Positions 1 to 4,082 of a DNA stretch of 8,994 nucleotides are shown here, in pieces. Made by a program: the position numbers and the translations under genes. Origin of the DNA: Sulfurovum sp. bin170. Lineage in GTDB: Bacteria; Campylobacterota; Campylobacteria; Campylobacterales; Sulfurovaceae. The number at the start of each line of letters is the position of its first letter. Position 1 is the first letter of the stretch. Where the stretch lies: the NCBI RefSeq assembly GCF_010892395.1, contig NZ_JAACKB010000004.1, positions 1 to 8,994 on the forward strand, in the 5' to 3' direction. The notes below the pieces were generated by a model. That model ran no database searches. It worked only from the letters and a program-made list of their open reading frames with translations, and was not told the origin of the DNA.

Positions 1-153
1 GGAAGTGGTATTGGGATAGAATCAGACCCTTATGCTGTTGTTGTAAGAGGTGGAGGTGGTTTAGATATTAGACAGGGAATATCTGGAGCATCAACTGATA
101 ATGATGGAACAGATGGCATAAGCTTTAGGGCAGTTACACCATACTTATATTAA
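1..153 (+). CDS. C-terminal fragment of an unidentified protein (possibly SUMF1/FGE-like)
   Basis: An open frame runs in from the left window edge and stops with TAA at 151-153, leaving 50 residues. The fragment has an Arg followed by four Gly (VVRGGGG), then about 20 polar residues, then GISFRAV and a short tail ending PYLY. The order 'RGG ... G(I/F)xFR' resembles the end of the formylglycine-generating enzyme/SUMF1 fold, where an RGGSW-type motif precedes a GFR motif. That likeness is pattern recognition only. No catalytic residues can be assessed because the N-terminal part lies outside the window. A clear terminator 6 nt after the stop supports this being a genuine gene end. I am confident of the coding frame and unsure of the family; a phage or surface protein tail is an alternative. 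Confidence 0.6.
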   Translation, partial: GSGIGIESDPYAVVVRGGGGLDIRQGISGASTDNDGTDGISFRAVTPYLY

Positions 154-159
154 TAAATG

Positions 160-183
160 GAGAGATTAAGCTCTCTCTTTTTT
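160..183 (+). terminator. Rho-independent terminator of the leftmost gene
   Basis: GAGAGA (160-165) pairs perfectly with TCTCTC (172-177) around a 6-nt loop TTAAGC, and six T follow directly (178-183). It lies 6 nt after the TAA at 151-153 and isolates that gene from the ferredoxin gene downstream. Confidence 0.8.
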
Positions 184-186
184 AAC

Positions 187-205
187 TAAGAGTAAAATAC
201 TCCTA
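187..205 (+). promoter_or_regulatory. Candidate promoter/operator of the ferredoxin gene
   Basis: GAGTA (190-194) and TACTC (198-202) form an inverted repeat around AAA, with further A-T matches at 188/204 and 187/205. The hexamer TAAAAT (193-198) in the middle could be a -10 element, giving a start near 205 and a leader of about 25 nt to the ATG at 230. Because a terminator sits just upstream, the ferredoxin gene needs its own promoter, and this is the only -10-like sequence in the 46-nt gap. No convincing -35 is visible. Whether the palindrome binds a protein is inference. Confidence 0.3.
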
Positions 206-229
206 ATTAATTATCAAAGGATTTCAACC

Positions 230-604
230 ATGATGGGAATACCACAACCAGCATTTTATATATTTAAGTGTCAACAGTCAGCACCTCCAGGGATGCCAAA
301 ACCAAGCTGTGTCAGCCAAACCAATCCAGAGTCACAACAACTCATGCAACATCTCTCGCAATCACTCATGATGAAAGGGATTATTGCAACGGTTTCACCG
401 ATTCAGACCTCTTGTCTCAATCGTTGTCAGCAAGGACCAGTTATTTTGGTAGAACCAGGGCATACGATGTATGTTGAGTTGACCAAAGAGAAGATAGATA
501 GAATTATTGATGAGCATATTATCGGTGGAAATGTTGTCTCTGAGTATGTGATTAATGATATGGATTGGGGAGAGCCTATCCCTCCTGATTCTATGATTCG
601 ATAA
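230..604 (+). CDS. Thioredoxin-fold [2Fe-2S] ferredoxin (Aquifex Fd4 / COG3411 type)
   Basis: A 124-residue soluble protein with no signal peptide or membrane segment. Four Cys are spaced as in thioredoxin-like [2Fe-2S] ferredoxins: C14, C27, C62 and C66 (C-x12-C, then C-x3-C). The second pair lies in SCLNRCQQGP, followed by a VILVEPG strand and a helix with KEKIDRIIDEHI, the usual order of this fold. In the family these Cys ligate one [2Fe-2S] cluster that carries single electrons; the partner here is unknown. The fold is shared with the NuoE/HoxE-type subunit domain. ATG at 230 is chosen over the adjacent ATG at 233 because AAAGGA at 216-221 is 8 nt upstream. The gene stands alone after a terminator and faces hisIE convergently, so context gives no pathway. 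Its stop codon overlaps the first bases of a repeat (603-624). Family is certain; physiological role is not. Confidence 0.9.
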   Translation: MMGIPQPAFYIFKCQQSAPPGMPKPSCVSQTNPESQQLMQHLSQSLMMKGIIATVSPIQTSCLNRCQQGPVILVEPGHTMYVELTKEKIDRIIDEHIIGGNVVSEYVINDMDWGEPIPPDSMIR

Positions 605-624
605 TATATCGGTGCGATGGCAAT
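603..624 (+). repeat. Half copy of the palindromic repeat, also a 22-bp direct repeat
   Basis: The 22 bp at 603-624 recur exactly at 737-758. Its last 14 bp, GGTGCGATGGCAAT (611-624), are the left part of the 24-bp hairpin repeat found at 745-768 and, in near-identical form, at 1441 and 1602; the right arm (CGCACC) is missing here. The repeat starts inside the TAA stop of the ferredoxin gene. ATGGCAATGAA (617-627) is also inverted at 724-734, so 603-768 is flanked by direct repeats and contains an 11-bp inverted repeat. This 160-nt convergent spacer contains no gene that I can support. Confidence 0.75.
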
Positions 625-709
625 GAATTAGCGAGGCTGAAGCCATCGTTTCCTTATATGCAATCTGCATTTTCGGAATCGGCGTGTTTACACCCGAACT
701 AGTTGGTTC

Positions 710-758
710 AAAAAAAAGCTTATTTCATTGCCATTGAATATATCGGTGCGATGGCAAT
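710..758 (-). terminator. Weak candidate terminator for hisIE
   Basis: Read on the minus strand, ATTGCCAT (758-751) can pair over 8 bp with ATGGCAAT (734-727) across a 16-nt loop, and a run of eight T (717-710) comes 9 nt later. The loop and the gap to the T-run are both longer than in good intrinsic terminators. The alternative fold is the repeat hairpin 745-764 alone. Transcription from hisIE must stop somewhere before the convergent ferredoxin gene, and this is the only T-rich option in the spacer. Confidence 0.25.
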
Positions 759-768
759 CGCACCCTAC
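737..768. repeat. REP-like palindromic repeat at the hisIE stop codon
   Basis: GGTGCGAT (745-752) and ATCGCACC (757-764) form an 8-bp perfect stem with loop GGCA, followed by CTAC to 768. The 24 bp at 745-768 match 1602-1625 at 23 of 24 positions and the reverse complement of 1441-1464 equally well. On the minus strand the conserved GTAGGG edge of the repeat supplies the TAG stop (767-765) of hisIE. Bases 737-758 duplicate 603-624. Confidence 0.85.
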
Positions 769-1427
769 GAGCGGCTTTTTTTCTCCTCAATTCCTGATGT
801 TCCGAATCTTTTTTCTAACTCTTGTTTGACTCTATCAGGCGTAATATCTCTATATCCCAATCCAACTAGTGTATGATAGAGCAAATCAGCAGATTCATAA
901 ATTACCTGTTCATCACTCTCTTTGTCTATCGCTACACAGACTTCATCTGCCTCTTCACGAATTTTTGAGAGCATTAACTCTTTATCGGCTAGTAATTTTT
1001 TAGTCCAAGACTTCTCTGTAGTAGAGCTGTTTTTTCTCTCTAAAATAGTGTGGTATAGTGTATCGACTACACCATAGATACTATCTGTATCTATCTCCTG
1101 TTCTAGTATCACTTTCTCTTGTAGTACAGAGGTAAAGAAACAGCTTTTGGTTCCTGTATGACAGGCGACACCATTTTGTTTGATTTTGAGTACGACTGTG
1201 TCGGCATCACAATCAAGGAGTATATCTTTTATCTCTTGGGTGTGGTTTGAGCTTTCGCCTTTTTTCCAAAGTCGTTGTCGGCTTCGGCTAAAATAGTGTG
1301 CGTAACCTGTGCTTAGGGTTAGGTTGTATGCCTCTTCGTTCATGTAGGCTAACATTAGGACTTGACCTGTCTCATGGTCTTGGGCTAGTGCTGGGATTAG
1401 GGGGTTTTTTTGCCAATTGATTTGCAT
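765..1427 (-). CDS. hisIE: Bifunctional phosphoribosyl-AMP cyclohydrolase / phosphoribosyl-ATP pyrophosphatase
   Basis: Cytoplasmic enzyme for steps 2 and 3 of histidine biosynthesis: removal of pyrophosphate from phosphoribosyl-ATP, then opening of the adenine ring of phosphoribosyl-AMP. Its 220 residues are usual for the fused form. The HisI domain covers about 1-105: the YFSRSRQRLWKKGESS stretch (45-60), the Mg-binding DCDAD (D72, D74, D76) and the three Zn-ligand Cys C73, C89 and C96. The HisE domain (MazG-like all-alpha fold) covers about 115-208, with the metal-binding helices REEADEV (E158, E159, E162) and ESADLLYH (E178, D181). The ATG at 1427 has GGAG 9 nt upstream (1437-1440 on the plus strand). 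Residue 61 is Asn where many homologues have Gly (ESSNH versus ESSGH), a mild variant. The short tail KSRS and the stop codon run into the repeat at 745-768, and another copy (1441-1464) abuts the ribosome-binding site. It is read in the same direction as the two genes upstream of it. Confidence 0.97.
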   Translation of the reverse strand: MQINWQKNPLIPALAQDHETGQVLMLAYMNEEAYNLTLSTGYAHYFSRSRQRLWKKGESSNHTQEIKDILLDCDADTVVLKIKQNGVACHTGTKSCFFTSVLQEKVILEQEIDTDSIYGVVDTLYHTILERKNSSTTEKSWTKKLLADKELMLSKIREEADEVCVAIDKESDEQVIYESADLLYHTLVGLGYRDITPDRVKQELEKRFGTSGIEEKKSRS

Positions 1428-1440
1428 TGTATGGTTCTCC

Positions 1441-1464
1441 GTAGGGTGCGATTGCTATCGCACC
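1441..1464. repeat. REP-like palindromic repeat beside the hisIE ribosome-binding site
   Basis: GTAGGGTGCGAT at 1441-1452, then TGCT, then ATCGCACC at 1457-1464: an 8-bp stem (1445-1452 with 1457-1464). It is inverted relative to the copies at 745 and 1602. On the minus strand it ends directly next to GGAG (1440-1437), so in the hisIE mRNA a stable hairpin would sit just 5' of the ribosome-binding site. Together with 745-768 it also brackets hisIE as an inverted pair. Confidence 0.85.
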
Positions 1465-1470
1465 AAATAA

Positions 1471-1532
1471 AAATTGAACTCGCTCCCATCGCTCCTGCGT
1501 GGGAGTGTATATGAGAGTTGTGAGTTCAATTT
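1471..1532. repeat. Inverted repeat hairpin inside the MITE-like element
   Basis: AAATTGAACTC (1471-1481) is the exact reverse complement of 1522-1532. Nested inside, CTCCCA (1483-1488) pairs with TGGGAG (1500-1505). The transcript of either strand would fold into a two-part stem. Confidence 0.7.
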
Positions 1533-1542
1533 GATTGTAGTT

Positions 1543-1579
1543 CTCGTATTCATTCCCACCGAGGACGGATGGGAACGAG
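1543..1579. repeat. Second internal hairpin of the MITE-like element
   Basis: TTCCCACCG (1553-1561) pairs with CGG and TGGGAA (1566-1568, 1570-1575) around the loop AGGA, with A1569 bulged. An outer CTCG/CGAG pair (1543-1546, 1576-1579) is separated by a 6-nt bulge. It shares the motif of six bases TCCCA(C/T) with the neighbouring hairpin at 1483-1505, so the two may be diverged copies of one palindrome. Confidence 0.65.
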
Positions 1580-1601
1580 GTGAAAATTTAAATATTCAAT
1601 A

Positions 1602-1625
1602 GGTGCGATAGCAATCGCACCCTAC
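1602..1625. repeat. REP-like palindromic repeat behind the SPFH gene
   Basis: GGTGCGATAGCAATCGCACC (1602-1621) followed by CTAC (1622-1625). It is the exact reverse complement of 1441-1464 and one base different from 745-768. It lies 2 nt beyond the TAA of the SPFH gene. As a hairpin at an mRNA 3' end it could protect the ilvE-SPFH transcript from exonucleases; that role is inference from known REP behaviour. Confidence 0.85.
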
Positions 1626-1627
1626 CA

Positions 1628-2743
1628 TTATTGTTCTGCTGAAATTGCTTTCTGCTCTTTACCTTTGGCATCAACCCAAATATTGGGTACTGCTCCACCA
1701 GGGGTTAAGAAAATTTGGGCATCTTTGTTAACTCTAAGTGCTTCATTAAAGTGCATTTGAGTCTTAATCTGCTCTAGTTGAAGTAGTTGAGGTGTAAGTG
1801 AAGCTGAGATAAGACTATTGGCTTTTGCCTGCTCCTCTGCCTCAATTCTAATCTTATCAGCTTGACCTTGTGCTACGATTCTGTTTCTTTCAGCCTCACC
1901 TCTTGCAATCTCTGCATTTCTTTGAGCCTCTTGTTTGGCTTTCTCTTTTTGCTGTTCAGCAATATTGACATTCTGCTTCTCTGCTTGGAGTTGTTCAATT
2001 TTCTCTCGAATCTTGGCAGGAAGAACAATGTTTCTAAGCTCAACGGCTGAGAGGACTACAGGCTGGTCACCCAGTGCATCTATCTTCTGTGCTACTTTGG
2101 TTTGAATCGCCGTTGCTATCTCGTTTCTCATCTCAGGAAGTTTTTCAGCTGTATATTGACCTACTACATCCCTTACCACCTCTCTTACTTTTGAGTTGAT
2201 AATCTTCTCTTCCCAACTTGAACCCCACTTTTCGATGGTTTTTGGAGCTGTCTCTGCTCGAAGTTGATACTGAACAGCAATATCTATATTGACCGTTAGA
2301 CCTCTTTTGTCTAGTACTTGGATAGCAGGGTTTCTTTTGAGTCCACCTTCAAACCCACCTTTGCTAAGAGCAGAGGAGTAGTCATCTCCAATCGTGGAGC
2401 TAGCCTGATTGCTATAAGTGATAAGTCTCATTCTAGTGTTCACAGGGATGATTCTCTCCAAGATAGGGATATAGAAGTGAAGACCTGCGTTGAGTGGTGT
2501 CTCATTAAATTTACCTGTTCTTACTTTAATCCCAACCTCACCAGAGTTGATAATGGTAAATGGTTTTAGGAAAACGAGAGCGGCTATTATGGCTAGAACG
2601 ATAAAGAGCCATGATGGAGCCTGTCTTCCTCCACCACCATTGCCACCACTGGGTGTTTTTTTCATATTAGGTGTTTTGTTATTGTTTCCACCACCACTAC
2701 TTGGTTGTTTCTTTTTAAAATAGTCATTCATATCTGCTGGCAT
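1628..2743 (-). CDS. SPFH/prohibitin-family membrane protein (HflK/HflC-like)
   Basis: A 371-residue protein with a Lys-, Asn- and Gly-rich N-terminal tail (about 8-40, including GGNGGGG), one transmembrane helix (about 44-62, WLFIVLAIIAALVFL), then an SPFH/band-7 domain (about 64-250). A charged Ala/Glu/Gln-rich coiled coil (about 245-312) and a C-terminal segment follow. The order matches HflK/prohibitin proteins, which form large ring-like oligomers on the inner membrane and in known cases modulate the FtsH protease. The target here is unknown. The Gly-rich tail before the helix recalls HflK, but no hflC partner is adjacent. ATG at 2743 is preferred over the Met at codon 5 because AAGGAG lies 6 nt upstream of it and nothing similar precedes codon 5. 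It starts 9 nt after ilvE stops, so the two are almost certainly co-transcribed. The low-complexity N-terminus is coded by GGT/GGA-rich repeats and may vary between strains. Confidence 0.9.
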   Translation of the reverse strand: MPADMNDYFKKKQPSSGGGNNNKTPNMKKTPSGGNGGGGRQAPSWLFIVLAIIAALVFLKPFTIINSGEVGIKVRTGKFNETPLNAGLHFYIPILERIIPVNTRMRLITYSNQASSTIGDDYSSALSKGGFEGGLKRNPAIQVLDKRGLTVNIDIAVQYQLRAETAPKTIEKWGSSWEEKIINSKVREVVRDVVGQYTAEKLPEMRNEIATAIQTKVAQKIDALGDQPVVLSAVELRNIVLPAKIREKIEQLQAEKQNVNIAEQQKEKAKQEAQRNAEIARGEAERNRIVAQGQADKIRIEAEEQAKANSLISASLTPQLLQLEQIKTQMHFNEALRVNKDAQIFLTPGGAVPNIWVDAKGKEQKAISAEQ

Positions 2744-2752
2744 TGTCTCTCC

Positions 2753-3673
2753 TTAGTTTATATATGTTAGATGTTGGATATAGTCAGGGTTTTTACCTGC
2801 TACCACATCAAAATAGGCTGATTGTAATTTTTCTGTAATCTCTCCACGACACCCTTTTCCAATAATCCGTGCATCAACTTCACGAATAGGGGTCACTTCG
2901 GCTGCTGTTCCTGTGAAGAACGCCTCATCAGAGATATAAATCTCCTCTCTAGTGATTCGTCGTCTAATCACTTTGATTCCCATATCATTAGCAAGGTCTA
3001 TAATAGTCTGTTGGGTAATAGATTCCAAAGAGTTATCATTTGGTGGTGAAATTAGAACGCCATCTCTCACTATGAAGAAACAAGCACCACTCGCCTCTGC
3101 GATATAGCCTTGGTCATCTCGTAAAAGTGCCTCATCATATCCTGCCTCTACGGCTTCAAACTTTGCCATTTGAGAGTTGAGGTAGTTGGCTACGGCTTTT
3201 GCTTTTCCCATTCCAGAGGTGTTTGGTGTTCTGGTCATTGATGCTATCTTTACTCTAACACCTTTGTTTAGCCCCTCCTCACCTAGATAAGCTCCCCACT
3301 CCCAAGCAGAGATAGAGACCTCTACTGGTGCAGCTTTATGATAGAGTCCCATAACTCCGTAACCAAGATATACCAGTGGTCTAATGTAAGCACCATCAAA
3401 TAGCTCATTATCTTGCAATAGTTTTATCTGTGCCTCATTTAGCTCCTCTATAGTATAAGGTACATCTAGTAGCGTCATCTTTGCAGAGTTTAAAAGCCTC
3501 TGCGTATGCTCTTGTAATTTAAAGATAGCACATCGTCCATCTACTGTCTTGTAGGCTTTTGTACCCTCTATCGCACCATTTCCATAGTGTAGTGTGTGGG
3601 TGAGTACATGAACCTTGGCATTATCCCAAGGTGTCATCTCACCATTCATCCATATATATTTTGCTTTATTCAT
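2753..3673 (-). CDS. ilvE: Branched-chain amino acid aminotransferase
   Basis: PLP-dependent fold-type IV transaminase that moves the amino group between glutamate and the 2-oxo acids of valine, leucine and isoleucine. From the chosen start it has 306 residues, usual for IlvE. Visible landmarks are MNGEMTPWDNAKVHVLTHTLHYGNGAIEGTKAY near the N-terminus (given here as segments MNGEMTPWDNAK and HTLHYGNGAIEGTK), and IRPLVYLGYG. The catalytic Lys that binds PLP lies in AKAVANYLNS (about residue 159), and the Glu of EALLRDDQGYIAEAS follows. A frame-compatible ATG seven codons upstream (3694) is possible, but nothing like a Shine-Dalgarno precedes it, while GGAG lies 11 nt before the ATG at 3673. 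The family also normally begins near MNKAKYIWMNG. First gene of a leftward group with the SPFH gene and perhaps hisIE; it is divergent from napA. Confidence 0.95.
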   Translation of the reverse strand: MNKAKYIWMNGEMTPWDNAKVHVLTHTLHYGNGAIEGTKAYKTVDGRCAIFKLQEHTQRLLNSAKMTLLDVPYTIEELNEAQIKLLQDNELFDGAYIRPLVYLGYGVMGLYHKAAPVEVSISAWEWGAYLGEEGLNKGVRVKIASMTRTPNTSGMGKAKAVANYLNSQMAKFEAVEAGYDEALLRDDQGYIAEASGACFFIVRDGVLISPPNDNSLESITQQTIIDLANDMGIKVIRRRITREEIYISDEAFFTGTAAEVTPIREVDARIIGKGCRGEITEKLQSAYFDVVAGKNPDYIQHLTYIN

Positions 3674-3704
3674 CTTCTGTTTTGCTCCGTGCATATTTGG
3701 GGGG

Positions 3705-3710
3705 ATTTTA
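3705..3710 (-). promoter_or_regulatory. Candidate -10 element for ilvE
   Basis: Read on the minus strand, TAAAAT (3710-3705) is followed by a C-run and the first codons. A start near 3698 would leave a 25-nt leader to the ATG at 3673 but almost none to the upstream ATG at 3694, which also favours the shorter protein. No clear -35 hexamer is present, as is common in Campylobacterota. Weak evidence. Confidence 0.3.
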
Positions 3711-3755
3711 GCTAAATTAGGGTTAGAAATTGTTTACTACTGCTTATATTAAAAT

Positions 3756-3773
3756 TTTACAATTAATCGTAAA
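3756..3773. promoter_or_regulatory. Imperfect 18-bp palindrome in the ilvE-napA spacer
   Basis: TTTACAATTAATCGTAAA matches its own reverse complement except for one base pair, with half-sites TTTAC/GTAAA. It lies about 60 nt upstream of the proposed ilvE start and about 200 nt upstream of the nap start. The form suits a dimeric repressor, but the half-site spacing (8 nt) does not fit the 4-nt spacing of CRP/FNR boxes, and I do not recognise the regulator. Confidence 0.35.
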
Positions 3774-3874
3774 GTGTTTTATGATGTTTCTATCTGTACC
3801 TTTTCAGACTAACTTGGAGTAGAATTTTTAAATTTATTTTTTAAAATTTCAGTAGAAGTTTGTTCACCTATTCC

Positions 3875-3918
3875 CACTAAATGGGGCTTTAAGCCTATAA
3901 ATAAACCCATTAATAGTG
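3875..3918 (+). other. Imperfect hairpin upstream of the FNR box
   Basis: CACTAAATGGG (3875-3885) is complementary to CCCATTAATAGTG (3906-3918) apart from a 2-nt bulge. A second palindrome, GGCTTTAAGCC (3885-3895), sits inside. Four T follow (3919-3922), and TATGAT at 3780-3785 could be a -10. The stretch could therefore be the 3' end of a small transcript of roughly 130 nt, or simply a DNA palindrome in the regulatory region. There is no open frame to explain it. Confidence 0.35.
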
Positions 3919-3927
3919 TTTTGCTAA

Positions 3928-3941
3928 TTGATACTAATCAA
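3928..3941 (+). promoter_or_regulatory. FNR/CRP-family binding site of the nap operon
   Basis: TTGATACTAATCAA is a perfect match to the consensus TTGAT-N4-ATCAA for FNR-type regulators. Its centre (between 3934 and 3935) is 41-42 nt from the start site predicted from the -10 at 3965-3970, exactly the class II activator position. This predicts induction of nitrate reductase when oxygen is low or through a nitrate/NO-responsive FNR relative. Which family member binds cannot be told from the site; Campylobacter NssR prefers TTAAC-N4-GTTAA, so that protein is less likely. Confidence 0.8.
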
Positions 3942-3964
3942 GTATTTCACAATATTTTTTATGA

Positions 3965-3970
3965 TATTAT
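3965..3970 (+). promoter_or_regulatory. Candidate -10 element of the nap operon promoter
   Basis: TATTAT lies 23 nt after the FNR box, as expected when the activator replaces the -35 contact. TATGAT at 3960-3965 overlaps and is an alternative 5 nt upstream, giving slightly poorer spacing. The implied start is near 3976, with a leader of about 105 nt before napA. Confidence 0.55.
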
Positions 3971-3990
3971 CAATTTGTGGTTATGTTTTT

Positions 3991-4076
3991 ATTGCTCCAC
4001 TAGGTCAATAGCTAAGCAACTATTTGCTGTGTGGGGTAATACCTAAACGATAACAGACAAACTAATTTTAGGAGGA
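3991..4076 (+). promoter_or_regulatory. Structured napA 5' leader, possible translational control element
   Basis: ATTGCTCCAC (3991-4000) pairs with GTGGGGTAAT (4031-4040) over 10 bp, two of them G-U, closing a 30-nt loop. Inside, either AATAG/CTATT (4007-4011, 4020-4024) or AGCAA/TTGCT (4015-4019, 4024-4028) can form, but not both. CCTAAA (4042-4047) is the exact complement of TTTAGG (4067-4072), which overlaps the Shine-Dalgarno AGGAGG (4070-4075). TAGGT in the loop (4001-4005) can instead capture ACCTA (4041-4045), making a pseudoknot with the 10-bp stem. So two exclusive states, with the ribosome site blocked or free, are possible. I do not recognise a known class; it does not obviously match the Moco riboswitch. 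Base pairing is seen; function is inference. Confidence 0.4.
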
Positions 4077-4082
4077 AGAAGT

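Larger units (their letters stand above)
1441..1625. mobile_element. MITE-like 185-bp element with 24-bp perfect terminal inverted repeats
   Basis: Bases 1441-1464 and 1602-1625 are exact reverse complements over 24 bp, each beginning or ending with GTAGGG/CCCTAC at the outer edge. Between them are 137 bp with two further hairpins (1471-1532 and 1543-1579) and no open frame of note. It fills almost the whole 200-bp gap between hisIE and the SPFH gene: it ends 2 nt from the SPFH stop codon and starts beside the GGAG of hisIE. No target-site duplication is visible on comparing the flanks (TTCTCC and CATTAT). It could be a non-autonomous element moved by a transposase encoded elsewhere, or a pair of REP sequences (a BIME) moved by a RAYT-type protein. 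The inverted repeats are certain; mobility is inference. Confidence 0.6.

Noticed and set aside
395..670. 91-codon open frame on the minus strand across the ferredoxin gene end.
   Set aside because: It is antisense to a recognisable ferredoxin and runs through repeat DNA, with no plausible ribosome-binding site.
1471..1579. tRNA or other structured RNA gene between hisIE and the SPFH gene.
   Set aside because: The stems do not make a cloverleaf and no T-loop GTTCRA motif is present; the palindromes are better explained as repeat-element parts.
603..1625. CRISPR array, because several copies of a 24-bp palindromic repeat occur within 1 kb.
   Set aside because: The copies differ in orientation, are unevenly spaced (one gap holds the whole of hisIE), and no cas genes are present.
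3983..4003. Tiny open frame (Met-Phe-Leu-Leu-Leu-His-stop) in the napA leader, as a possible leader peptide attenuator.
   Set aside because: No Shine-Dalgarno precedes it, the codons are not a run linked to napA function, and no terminator hairpin lies before napA.
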